Source of the DNA: an uncultured Eubacteriales bacterium | GTDB lineage: Bacteria > Bacillota > Clostridia > Oscillospirales > Oscillospiraceae | Direction: 5' to 3' | DNA: 18,107 bases | NCBI GenBank assembly: GCA_949744025.1 | Contig: CATJWA010000181.1 | Location: 1 to 18,107 of the forward strand | Shown here: positions 6,791-13,791 of the stretch, one piece after another | How the letters are laid out: each line of letters opens with the position of its first letter | Position numbering within the stretch: the first letter of the stretch is position 1 | The notes under the pieces: generated by a model | The model's input: only the letters and a program-made list of their open reading frames with translations | Database searches by the model: none | Told to the model about the DNA's origin: nothing | Made by a program: the position numbers and the translations under genes

Positions 6791-6798
6791 GTAAGGCT

Positions 6799-7200
6799 AT
6801 GAAAAAGATACGAATCAGGGGCCGTGTGGAGTTCCCGGGTGTTGTTGAGGCTCAGGCGCTTGTCTCTCCCATGCCTCTCCAGGGCTTCACAAATGTCAAT
6901 CAATACCGTGGCTACACCACTGAGCGCAACCACCCTCTTTTCAAGGTCTGCTACGAGGGCAAGGTTCTCGTCTTCCCCTCCCAACGCGGCTCCGGAGGGT
7001 TTTTAAGGTATGGACAGGGCAAAAAGCCCGCGGCGTTTATACATACGGTGGCCAGCCCGCTGAATGTTCTGTGCGCCCTTCAGGCCCATGTTCCTGCCAT
7101 GACCGAGTTTGAGCTCGACCCCATGGACTATATTGAAACCGGCGACATGGTCCTCGTCAACGCCGACGAGGGATATATTGAGATTACAAAAAAGGACTGA
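6799..7200 (+). CDS. Aconitase X, small (swivel, DUF126) subunit
   Basis: This 133-residue protein is the swivelling domain that completes the active site of two-subunit aconitase X. It retains HPLF (45-48), GKVLVFPSQRGSGG (54-67), KPAAF and a terminal GDMVLVNADEGYIEI strand. Ser65 in the RGS motif matches the position of the serine thought to act in catalysis in this family. The usual PLSFWGG-like segment is replaced by PLQGFTNVNQYRG, a divergence that may reflect a different substrate. The start at ATG 6799 is supported by GGAGG at 6783-6787, which overlaps the end of the large-subunit gene. The 8-bp spacing implies coupled translation in equal amounts. The open frame extends upstream to 6508 but has no ribosome binding site and overlaps acnX, so it is not used. 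Confidence 0.88.
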   Translation: MKKIRIRGRVEFPGVVEAQALVSPMPLQGFTNVNQYRGYTTERNHPLFKVCYEGKVLVFPSQRGSGGFLRYGQGKKPAAFIHTVASPLNVLCALQAHVPAMTEFELDPMDYIETGDMVLVNADEGYIEITKKD

Positions 7201-7216
7201 GTATTATAAGCGAAAA

Positions 7217-7232
7217 GGAGGGTAATGCTTTG
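7217..7232 (+). promoter_or_regulatory. Ribosome binding site fixing a TTG start
   Basis: GGAGGG (7217-7222) lies 7 bp before TTG 7230-7232. The nearer ATG at 7225 is out of frame and stops after one more codon (ATG CTT TGA), so TTG is the start of the URO-D-fold gene. The weaker start codon may lower its translation. Confidence 0.8.
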
Positions 7233-8165
7233 ACGGAAAGGGAAATATTTCAGTCGATACTAAGCCGCAAAAAGCCGCCGAGATTCCCGAGAGACGCCAT
7301 ACAGCTTTCCTTTACACCCGGCGAGCACACGCTTGAGCCGGACGGAGGATACGACTGGTTCGGCGTCTACTGGGTCAGGCAGGCCGACGGAACACAGACC
7401 GAAAAACCCGGCTTCAGGCGCATAGAGAGCATGGAGGACTGGAAGGAGGCCATGCCCGGGTGCGTAAACGAGGAGGAAATGCGGCTTTGGGGAGAAAAGA
7501 CTCAGCAGGGCTACGACAGGGTCAACAAGGTTCAGGTCGTCGGCCTGTGGAGCGGGCATTTTGAGAGAATGCAGTCCCTCGTGGGCTTTGAGGACGCGCT
7601 TACCGCGTTTTATGAGTACCCCGACGAGGTCATGGAATACATGGAGGCCATGACGGACTTCAAAATTGAGGAAATGCGCCTGATTAAGAAGTATTACAAT
7701 CCCGATATTATAAGCCCGCACGACGACTGGGGAATGAACACCAATATGTTCATCGCTCCGGATATGTGGCGCAAATTCATAAAGCCTCAGATAAAGAAAA
7801 TGGTGTCTGCCGCGCAGGAGCTCGGCATGATATACGAGCAGCACAGCTGCGGTTACATCACCCAGATTATCGGCGACCTTGTGGAATGCGGCGTCAGCAT
7901 GATGGAAATACAAGGAATCAACGACCTCAGATACATCAAGGAAAACTACGGAGACAAAATCGTTCTGCGGGGCTGCTTCAACGGGCAAAGACTCGGCAGT
8001 CCCGACATGACTCCGGAGAAGGCCCGCCGGGAGGTCAGAAGCACGCTGGACATCGTCGCCAAAGACGGAGGGTTTATCGCCCAGCGCATATGGGGCACCA
8101 AGCCCGAGGTCATGGACGCCATACTCGACGAATACGAGCTTTTTGCAGAAGAAAACTACAAATAA
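7230..8165 (+). CDS. Uroporphyrinogen decarboxylase (URO-D) fold protein
   Basis: The 311-residue protein belongs to the URO-D superfamily, which includes haem-pathway HemE and cobalamin-dependent methyltransferases such as MtaA/MtbA. It shows the conserved ISPHDDWGMNTNMFIAPDMW block (about 161-180), KPQIKKMV, YEQHSCGYITQII (202-214) and LRGCFNGQ (247-254). It lacks the arginine-rich HemE N-terminus and there are no haem genes nearby, so it is not HemE. His205-x-Cys207 resembles the zinc site of the methyltransferases, but the third ligand near their C-terminus is not seen; Cys249 is the only nearby substitute. No corrinoid protein is encoded in the window. It sits inside the aconitase X/TRAP operon, so it probably acts on the imported compound or a product, by methyl transfer or decarboxylation. 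That role is inference. Confidence 0.88.
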   Translation: MTEREIFQSILSRKKPPRFPRDAIQLSFTPGEHTLEPDGGYDWFGVYWVRQADGTQTEKPGFRRIESMEDWKEAMPGCVNEEEMRLWGEKTQQGYDRVNKVQVVGLWSGHFERMQSLVGFEDALTAFYEYPDEVMEYMEAMTDFKIEEMRLIKKYYNPDIISPHDDWGMNTNMFIAPDMWRKFIKPQIKKMVSAAQELGMIYEQHSCGYITQIIGDLVECGVSMMEIQGINDLRYIKENYGDKIVLRGCFNGQRLGSPDMTPEKARREVRSTLDIVAKDGGFIAQRIWGTKPEVMDAILDEYELFAEENYK

Positions 8166-8190
8166 AAAATATTAAACGGAGGTAACAAAA

Positions 8191-9312
8191 ATGAAAAAGC
8201 GCTTTGCTGCAATCCTTCGACTTGTCCTGGCAATATGCCTGCTGGCCGCCTGCGGAGGCACTCCGGCCGACAACACGCCCTCGGACAAGTCCCCCGCAAA
8301 TTCCGCCGAGCCCGCCCCTTCCGCTACGGACGACAAGAACGGCGACGCGCCCGTGGACGACGGTAAAACCTGGGAGCTCAACCTCGGCTGCGTTGCCAAT
8401 GACCCGGCAAACGTAACGGAGTACAACGCCAATGGCAAGGCCATTCAGGTTTTTGCCGACAAGGTAAACGAATACACCAACGGACGCGTCACGGTCAACA
8501 TACACTGGGCCAGCGTCCTTGGCAGCAACGTTGCCATGTATGACGAGATACAGATGGGCTCGCTTGATTTCCACGCCGGACAGCCCATGTCCAGCGCCGA
8601 CCCGCGATTTGCCTGCTGGAACCTACCCTTCATGTTTGACACCTATGACGAGATATGGGCTGCCACCAACAGGGACGGAGGCGAGGTATTTGCCATGAGC
8701 GCCGACTGGATGGCTGAGAGCGACGTTAAGCTTCTCGCTTTCGGCGTAGGCTCTCTGCGCGGCTTTGTCTCCAACACTGAGGTTCACACTCCCGCGGACG
8801 CGAAGAATCTGAAGATAAGGACCTACGAGGACGCTCTGGTCAACAAGTTCTGGGGCAGCATCGGCACCGCCTCCATCATCCCCGGCTCCGAGATATATTC
8901 CGCGCTCCAGACCAAGACCGTTGACGCCATGGAGTTCCACGCAACCGGCTGCTACTCCTTCAAGCTCAACGAGGTGGCCAGCTATTTTGCTCCCCTGAAC
9001 TGGCAGTGGACCAACGGCACCGTCCTGTCCTGCCCCATGAGCCTGTGGGATTCCTTCCCAGCCGATATTCAGGAAGCCATTCAGAAAGCGGCGGATGACT
9101 ATGCTCTTTACCAGTATCAGGGCATAGTCGAGGATGAAAAGACAGTTTTTGAGACTCTCTCCAACAGCGGAATGACCATCACCGAGCTGAGCGAAAGCGA
9201 TATCGAGGCATGGCACGAGGCCGCGGACGCGCTCGTTGACTACTACAAGGAGTATGTCGGCGCGGATGTCTATGACAATTATGTAGCTGCCGTAGAGGCA
9301 TCAAAGAAATAA
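8191..9312 (+). CDS. dctP: TRAP transporter substrate-binding lipoprotein (DctP family)
   Basis: The 373-residue protein begins with a lipoprotein signal ending LLAAC, with Cys21 as lipidation site. An acidic, Pro/Ser-rich linker of about 35 residues tethers the binding domain to the membrane surface. The domain has the DctP signature: FADKVNEYTNGRV, VLGSNVAMYDEIQMGSLDF, FACWNLPFMFD and LKIRTYEDALVNKFWGS, then SEIYSALQTKTVDAMEF. Arg210 in LKIR is the conserved arginine that normally salt-bridges the carboxylate of the ligand, so the ligand probably carries a carboxylate. Translation starts at ATG 8191 behind CGGAGGTAAC. A 90-bp gap with a perfect hairpin separates it from dctQ, probably to allow more binding protein than permease. 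The ligand cannot be named from sequence; the aromatic-rich APLNWQWTNG segment forms part of the pocket region. Confidence 0.93.
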   Translation: MKKRFAAILRLVLAICLLAACGGTPADNTPSDKSPANSAEPAPSATDDKNGDAPVDDGKTWELNLGCVANDPANVTEYNANGKAIQVFADKVNEYTNGRVTVNIHWASVLGSNVAMYDEIQMGSLDFHAGQPMSSADPRFACWNLPFMFDTYDEIWAATNRDGGEVFAMSADWMAESDVKLLAFGVGSLRGFVSNTEVHTPADAKNLKIRTYEDALVNKFWGSIGTASIIPGSEIYSALQTKTVDAMEFHATGCYSFKLNEVASYFAPLNWQWTNGTVLSCPMSLWDSFPADIQEAIQKAADDYALYQYQGIVEDEKTVFETLSNSGMTITELSESDIEAWHEAADALVDYYKEYVGADVYDNYVAAVEASKK

Positions 9313-9327
9313 CGAATTTGCCGCTTC

Positions 9328-9359
9328 GATGCAACGGGGAGTGAAATCCCCGTTGCATC
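9328..9359 (+). promoter_or_regulatory. Intercistronic hairpin after dctP
   Basis: GATGCAACGGGGA (9328-9340) and TCCCCGTTGCATC (9347-9359) form a perfect 13-bp stem around GTGAAA. No T-run follows, so it is not a classical terminator. By analogy with other binding-protein genes it probably protects the 3' end of the dctP message, or attenuates partially, giving excess binding protein over the permease. Confidence 0.8.
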
Positions 9360-9402
9360 TGGTATCCTGTGCTCCCGTCCTTGAAAGGAGGATTAAACAG
9401 CG

Positions 9403-9924
9403 ATGAAAAAACTGCTTGGCGGACTTGACCGCGCCATCGGCTTTGTGGCGCTGAATCTCGGCGGCATATACACCGCCGCTGCTTTTCTCCTGGTTTTGTT
9501 TACCGTCATATGCCGCTATGTGCTGCACGTCAATACCGGCGGTATTGACGAGTTTACCACGTATTTTGTTGTCTGCTCCGTCTGGGTGGGCGCGGTGCTC
9601 TGCTCCCGCGACCTGAACTCAGGGCAGATAAAAATTGACCTTCTGGCAAACATTCTGAAAAACCAAACCGTCATGACCGTGATAAACATCGTATGGCAGA
9701 TAATAGCCATAGCCGCTTCGGCTGTTTATTTCAAAATAGCCTACGACTATTTCCACTATCAGGTTATCAAGGGCTCCGTCCTCTCCGGAATACGCTTCCC
9801 CATGGCCGTATTTTCGGGGACCATGACCGCATGCGTCGCACTCATAACCATATACGAGGCCAGAAGGCTTGTTTTCATGGTCAGGTCCCTGCGCAAATCC
9901 CCTGATAAGGAGGACAACATATAA
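9403..9924 (+). CDS. dctQ: TRAP transporter small permease (DctQ family)
   Basis: The 173-residue protein has four hydrophobic segments, at about 15-36, 47-65, 88-109 and 128-150, the standard number for DctQ. The ICRYVLHVNTGGIDEFTTYFVVCSVWVGA stretch (given here only as a family feature: an R-Y-V pair followed by an E-F-x-x-Y helix) is characteristic. DctQ pairs with the large permease in the membrane and is required for transport. ATG 9403 is preceded by AAAGGAGG. The stop TAA (9922-9924) overlaps the dctM start by one base (TAATG), and the dctM ribosome binding site AAGGAGG (9907-9913) lies within dctQ, so translation of the two is coupled. Confidence 0.92.
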   Translation: MKKLLGGLDRAIGFVALNLGGIYTAAAFLLVLFTVICRYVLHVNTGGIDEFTTYFVVCSVWVGAVLCSRDLNSGQIKIDLLANILKNQTVMTVINIVWQIIAIAASAVYFKIAYDYFHYQVIKGSVLSGIRFPMAVFSGTMTACVALITIYEARRLVFMVRSLRKSPDKEDNI

Positions 9925-11264
9925 TGCTGCTTCTGCTTATTATCTGTATACTTATATTTGTGACATTGATGTGCGGCCTTCCCGTGGCCTACGCTTTTCT
10001 CGGCGGCTCTCTGGCCTACCTTATCGCCACCGGAGGAAACCTGGCCCCGATAGCGGGAACAGCCTTCAATTCCATGAACAGCTTCGCCTATCTGGCGATA
10101 CCGCTCTTTGTTCTGGCGGGAAGTTTGATGAGCAAGAGCGGTATAGCGGAGAGCATCTGCCGCTTCTGCTCGTCCATACTCCGCCGCTTCAAGGGAGGCA
10201 TGGGCACAGCCATTGTGCTCGCCTCGATGATGTTCGGAATGCTTACCGGCTCGAACACGGCTACAATCATGGCCGTGAACAGCTTTCTCAAGGAGCCCAT
10301 GAAAAAAATGGGCTGGAAGGAGGAATACATAGCCGCTGTCATGGCCTCCTCGGGTCCTCTGGGATACATGATACCGCCCAACACCAACGCCATCATGTTT
10401 GCGGTTATCGCCCAGTGCTCCGTCAGCGCCCTGTTTCTCAGCTCGCTTATACCGGGCATCATCTGGGGTGTGCTCATGATTGTTGTCAACCGCGCAATTT
10501 ACAAAAAATATTATGACCCGAATCAGGCCGCGCCCGAGTACGCCGAGCAGGCAAAGTATGAGGGCAGCCTCATGCCCGGCGAGACAAACGCCCAGTATTT
10601 TCGAGGAATCGGCAGCTCCTTTATCTCCACCATCCCCGCGCTGCTCATGCCGGTTATAATTTTCGGCGGAATCTACGGCGGCATATTCACCGCCACCGAG
10701 GCCGGCGCCGTATCCGGACTGTACGCGATTTTGCTGGGCTTCGTGATAAAGCGCACCATGAACGCGCGCCAGCTCTGGGACTGCTTCACGGACACCGGCA
10801 GACAAATGGGCGTTATACTGTTCATAACCCCCATGGCCGCCATATTTACCCGCGTGCTCATACTCAATAATGTGCCGAGCATCATTGCCACCTTCATGCT
10901 GGGGCTGTCCGACAACAGGATAATTCTGCTTCTGCTTATTGACCTTGTATTTATCGTAGCCGGCTTCTTCCTGAACCCCACGGTTATAATCTACGTTGTA
11001 ACGCCTCTTATCATGCCCACAGCCGTGGCCGTCGGCATTGAGCCCATTCAGCTCGGCTGTATGCTCTTTGTGGCCATCGGCATTGGCAACATCACGCCTC
11101 CCATGGCGATGAACCTGTTTATAGCAGCCAAGGCCGTCGGAGTTGATACCACCAAGGTCATACCGCCCATGATGTATTACTTCATATTTGCCGGGCTACC
11201 CATGATGCTGCTGGTTACTTTCTGGCCGGCGCTGAGCCTCTGGCTGCCCTCCCTGATAGGCTGA
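9924..11264 (+). CDS. dctM: TRAP transporter large permease (DctM family)
   Basis: The 446-residue, strongly hydrophobic protein is the ion-coupled transport subunit, of normal family length. Typical segments are LAIPLFVLAGSLMSKSGIA near the N-terminus, MFGMLTGSNTATIMAV, a GYMIPPNTNAIMFAV loop with the re-entrant PP motif, TATEAGAVSGLYAILLG in the middle and GIGNITPPMAMNLFIAAKA near the end. DctM proteins have about 12 membrane segments and use a sodium or proton gradient with an elevator mechanism, taking substrate only from the binding protein. It overlaps dctQ by one base. The FAD oxidoreductase gene starts 25 bp after its stop codon, so the operon continues. Confidence 0.95.
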   Translation: MLLLLIICILIFVTLMCGLPVAYAFLGGSLAYLIATGGNLAPIAGTAFNSMNSFAYLAIPLFVLAGSLMSKSGIAESICRFCSSILRRFKGGMGTAIVLASMMFGMLTGSNTATIMAVNSFLKEPMKKMGWKEEYIAAVMASSGPLGYMIPPNTNAIMFAVIAQCSVSALFLSSLIPGIIWGVLMIVVNRAIYKKYYDPNQAAPEYAEQAKYEGSLMPGETNAQYFRGIGSSFISTIPALLMPVIIFGGIYGGIFTATEAGAVSGLYAILLGFVIKRTMNARQLWDCFTDTGRQMGVILFITPMAAIFTRVLILNNVPSIIATFMLGLSDNRIILLLLIDLVFIVAGFFLNPTVIIYVVTPLIMPTAVAVGIEPIQLGCMLFVAIGIGNITPPMAMNLFIAAKAVGVDTTKVIPPMMYYFIFAGLPMMLLVTFWPALSLWLPSLIG

Positions 11265-11288
11265 CGGCAGAGAAAAGGAAATTGAACT

Positions 11289-12515
11289 ATGCACGAAATT
11301 TTTGAACCCGGACGCAGAATACCTGTAATTGATGAAACTGAGGTTTTGGTAGCCGGCGGCGGCATAGCCGGCATAGCCGCCGCACTTGCCGCCGCGAGAA
11401 ACGGAGCAAGGGTAACGCTCGTCGAAAAAGAGTACGCCCTCGGCGGAATGGCCACGCTCGGCCTGATAACCATCTTCCTGCCCCTGTGCGACGGCATGGG
11501 GCAGCAGGTGGTGTACGGCATAGGCGAGGAGCTGCTCCGGCTGTCTATCACCTACGGCGCCGAGGCCGATTACCCCGGCGCCTGGCTCGACGGCGGAAGC
11601 GCGCAGGAGCGCAGGGCTCAGCGCTTTAAGGTCAGATACAACCCACACATGTTCGCAATGCTTGCGGAAAAGCTGCTCAGGGAGAACGGAGTAAGCATAC
11701 TATACGGCAGCTACATCTGTGCCGCGGACGTTCAGGACGGGCGTATTGCCCACGTTATAGTGGAAAACAAATCCGGCCGCGGCGCGATAAAGGTCAAAAA
11801 CGTCGTGGATTGCAGCGGCGACGCCGACGTGTGCAAGCTTGCAGGCGAGGATACATATACCAATCCCGAGGGCAACGGCCTGGCCAACTGGTATTACTAT
11901 TACACAAACGGCGAGGTTAAGCTCAACATGTTTGGCCTTGCCGACGTGGTGCCTGACCCGGAAATTCATATGACAGACCCCGACGAGGTCGAGCGCTTGG
12001 CCAGCATAGGGGAGATGCGCTTTTCCGGAGTTGACGGCATACAGCTGAGCGAGGCGGTTCAAATCGCCCACGGCAAGATGTTTGACGACATACTCAAGCG
12101 CCGAGCCACCTTCTCCGACCTTGTGCCTGTCACGGTTTCCGGTATCCCGCTCGTGCGCATGTCCCGGCGCCTTCGCGGCCGATATGAGCTGAGCGAGGCG
12201 GACGTGGGCAGGAAGCTGCCCGACAGTGTCGGCATGACCGGCGACTGGTGCCGCTGCGGCCCCACCTATGAGATACCGTTCAGCGCCCTCGTCGGCGGCC
12301 GTATAAGGAATCTCATAGCCGCCGGAAGAATAATTTCAACCTCAGACGCGGTGTGGAACGTCACGCGAGTGATACCCCCCAGCGCTGTAAGCGGCCAGGC
12401 GGCGGGAACGGCGGCGGCGATGTTCTCCGACTTCGACAACTGCAGCATACCCGCGCTTCAGGAGCGCTTGCTCGGGCAGAGGGTAAAGCTTCACATGGAT
12501 CAGAAAATGGATTGA
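11289..12515 (+). CDS. FAD-dependent oxidoreductase (FAD_oxidored family)
   Basis: The 408-residue protein has an N-terminal dinucleotide-binding fold: VLVAGGGIAGIAAALAAA (19-36) with a GxGxxG motif at Gly23-Gly28, then VTLVEKE, where Glu46 should bind the adenine ribose. ALGGMATLGL (50-59) is the usual second FAD contact. NVVDCSGDADVCKLAGE and the C-terminal LIAAGRIISTS...AVSGQAAGTAAAM complete the FAD site. This matches the FAD_oxidored group of flavoproteins with varied or unknown substrates. There is no signal peptide, so it acts in the cytosol. It is the last gene of the operon, ending before the terminator at 12543-12584, and has only a modest ribosome binding site (AAAAGGAAA). It could oxidise or reduce the imported compound or the product of aconitase X, for example a cyclic imine or enoate; that is inference. 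Confidence 0.88.
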   Translation: MHEIFEPGRRIPVIDETEVLVAGGGIAGIAAALAAARNGARVTLVEKEYALGGMATLGLITIFLPLCDGMGQQVVYGIGEELLRLSITYGAEADYPGAWLDGGSAQERRAQRFKVRYNPHMFAMLAEKLLRENGVSILYGSYICAADVQDGRIAHVIVENKSGRGAIKVKNVVDCSGDADVCKLAGEDTYTNPEGNGLANWYYYYTNGEVKLNMFGLADVVPDPEIHMTDPDEVERLASIGEMRFSGVDGIQLSEAVQIAHGKMFDDILKRRATFSDLVPVTVSGIPLVRMSRRLRGRYELSEADVGRKLPDSVGMTGDWCRCGPTYEIPFSALVGGRIRNLIAAGRIISTSDAVWNVTRVIPPSAVSGQAAGTAAAMFSDFDNCSIPALQERLLGQRVKLHMDQKMD

Positions 12516-12542
12516 AAGGAAAAATGCCTTATACCATATCGC

Positions 12543-12584
12543 GCAAAAGAGCTGCTGAATTAAGCCATTCAGCAGCTCTTTTGC
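12543..12584. terminator. Bidirectional terminator at the end of the operon
   Basis: The left arm 12543-12560 (GCAAAAGAGCTGCTGAAT) and right arm 12567-12584 pair perfectly over 18 bp around TAAGCC, with A- and T-runs inside the stem. The pairing nearly continues outward through ATATCGC/GCGATAT. It ends both the FAD oxidoreductase operon and the convergent AraC transcript. Confidence 0.88.
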
Positions 12585-12626
12585 GATATTGAAAAACATT
12601 ATGTTTTTTCACGGCAAAATTTTTCT

Positions 12627-13535
12627 TTACATTCTTCCGCTGCGCGGTAGGGAAAGAATCGACTTGATATACTCGCTGGGAGACATACCCGTTTCACGGC
12701 GGAACACCTTGGCAAAATAGTTGGCGTTGGCAAAGCCGGCGGCCTCTGCGGCGTAAGCTACGCTTGCGCCGCGCTTTCGCAAAAGCAGCTTGGTATATTC
12801 AATTCTTGTATGCATGATATAGCGCCCCGGCGATACTCCGGTTTTTTGAGTAAAGCTGCGGATGAGATGGGCCTTGGATACCTCGAGGCGGCCCGCCAGG
12901 TCGTCAAGACCCTTCAAAGAAGAAAACTCATCCTGAATTATCGCAATCGCCGACTCCACGAGCGAAAATTGCCTGCCTGTTCCACGCTCCGGCAGCGTGT
13001 ACAGACGCAGCAGCAGACCATAGCAAAGCTGCGAGGCCGTCTCTGCGCTGACCGGCGGGCACTCTGAATTGCGCATATACAGCAAGCCCATACACTCGCG
13101 CACAAACGCAGCGCCTCCGGAAAAGCGTGCGGCCCCCTCGTGCAGCCTCTCGGCAAAAAGCCGCTGTATCAGATCGCCGCGCAGGTGCAGCACAAAGCAC
13201 AGGCTGTCCAATGCCGCATCGACACGGCAGCTTGCCTCAACACGCAGCAGCAGCGTTTCCCCCGCTTCGAGCAGGATATATTCCGCACCCCGCGCGAGAG
13301 ACACGCGGCCCTCCGCCGCCGCTGCAAGCAGCCAATCTCCTGCGTGGAGCGTCTGAACCTCTCCTGAGCGCAGCGACAGCACCCGTGCCCAGTCAATCGC
13401 CAAAAGCGCCCCCACCGTACCGTCCGCCCGTGTGGGTGTTACAGCATATCCGTGTTTCCATTGCACCGGCATCATCTCCATTATATATGCTCTACAGACG
13501 TGTATTTGTTCTAATATTAACGATAACATCCGCAA
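12627..13535 (-). CDS. AraC-family transcriptional regulator
   Basis: The protein, up to 302 residues, ends with an AraC-type DNA-binding domain of two helix-turn-helix units (about 195-292): LDDLAGRLEVSKAHLIRSF, then a linker GVSPGRYIMHTRIEYTKLLL, and VAYAAEAAGFANANYFAKVF followed by GMSPSEYI. The N-terminal 180 residues look like a cupin-type ligand-binding domain (LHAGDWLLAAA, GETLLLRV), though this part is weakly conserved. The start is uncertain. TTG 13535 gives 302 residues, and ATGs at residues 3, 19, 21 and 22 are possible; none has a strong ribosome binding site. It faces the aconitase X operon across a shared terminator, so it may regulate that operon, the downstream region, or itself. 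A second regulator beside a LysR-controlled operon is notable but not proof of a link. Confidence 0.88.
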   Translation of the reverse strand: MRMLSLILEQIHVCRAYIMEMMPVQWKHGYAVTPTRADGTVGALLAIDWARVLSLRSGEVQTLHAGDWLLAAAAEGRVSLARGAEYILLEAGETLLLRVEASCRVDAALDSLCFVLHLRGDLIQRLFAERLHEGAARFSGGAAFVRECMGLLYMRNSECPPVSAETASQLCYGLLLRLYTLPERGTGRQFSLVESAIAIIQDEFSSLKGLDDLAGRLEVSKAHLIRSFTQKTGVSPGRYIMHTRIEYTKLLLRKRGASVAYAAEAAGFANANYFAKVFRRETGMSPSEYIKSILSLPRSGRM

Positions 13536-13540
13536 AAGGT

Positions 13541-13593
13541 TTTCACAAGAGTAAATTACCAGCTATTTTTATAAGCTGTTTATTTTTGTGAAA
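13541..13593. repeat. AT-rich imperfect palindrome upstream of the AraC gene
   Basis: TTTCACAA (13541-13548) and TTGTGAAA (13586-13593) are perfect complements. Between them, CAGCT (13560-13564) pairs with AGCTG (13574-13578), and the intervening AT-rich parts are partly complementary. It starts 6 bp upstream of the longest AraC reading frame, so it could be an operator for the AraC gene or a regulatory hairpin. Confidence 0.45.
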
Positions 13594-13624
13594 TATGATA
13601 ATATATTACCCTATATATCATTTT

Positions 13625-13677
13625 ATTGCTATTGAATGGCTCCACACAGCATGATAAACTATAGCAATTGTCAATAG
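13625..13677. repeat. Overlapping inverted repeats in the 13.6-kb intergenic region
   Basis: ATTGCTAT (13625-13632) is complementary to ATAGCAAT (13661-13668). The overlapping CTATTGA (13629-13635) is complementary to TCAATAG (13671-13677). The arrangement allows two alternative pairings, as seen in operators or switching leader RNAs. No known regulator site is recognised. Confidence 0.35.
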
Positions 13678-13709
13678 GCTTTGCCGGCGTGCTTTTAGAG
13701 TCCGGACAT

Positions 13710-13750
13710 GAGGTAAACCCGCGGCGGGCCGGGTAAGGCTTTACAGCCTC
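13710..13750 (+). other. Structured GC-rich element ahead of the ParB-like gene
   Basis: GAGG (13710-13713), GTAAA (13713-13717) and CCCG (13718-13721) can pair in order with CCTC (13747-13750), TTTAC (13740-13744) and CGGG (13730-13733). The result is a long hairpin with small bulges. Just upstream is the palindrome GTCCGGAC (13700-13707). It lies 42 bp before the next start codon in otherwise AT-rich DNA. It does not match a riboswitch class I can recognise. A weak promoter (TTTACA 13740-13745, TATAAA 13761-13766) would start transcription after it, in which case it is not leader RNA. Confidence 0.35.
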
Positions 13751-13791
13751 TGACATTTGATATAAATTAATTAAAATCAGGTTGTGATATT

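Noticed and set aside
9759..10805. Minus-strand open frame of 348 codons opposite dctQ/dctM
   Set aside because: Antisense to clear TRAP permease genes, and the His/Gly-rich sequence is not protein-like.
5480..12515. Haem or cobalamin biosynthesis locus suggested by the URO-D-fold gene
   Set aside because: No other tetrapyrrole genes are present, and the URO-D-fold protein lacks the HemE N-terminal features.
13690..13791. Riboswitch ahead of the ParB-like gene
   Set aside because: The hairpin and GC-rich core do not match the conserved cores of riboswitch classes I can recall, and a possible promoter lies downstream of it.
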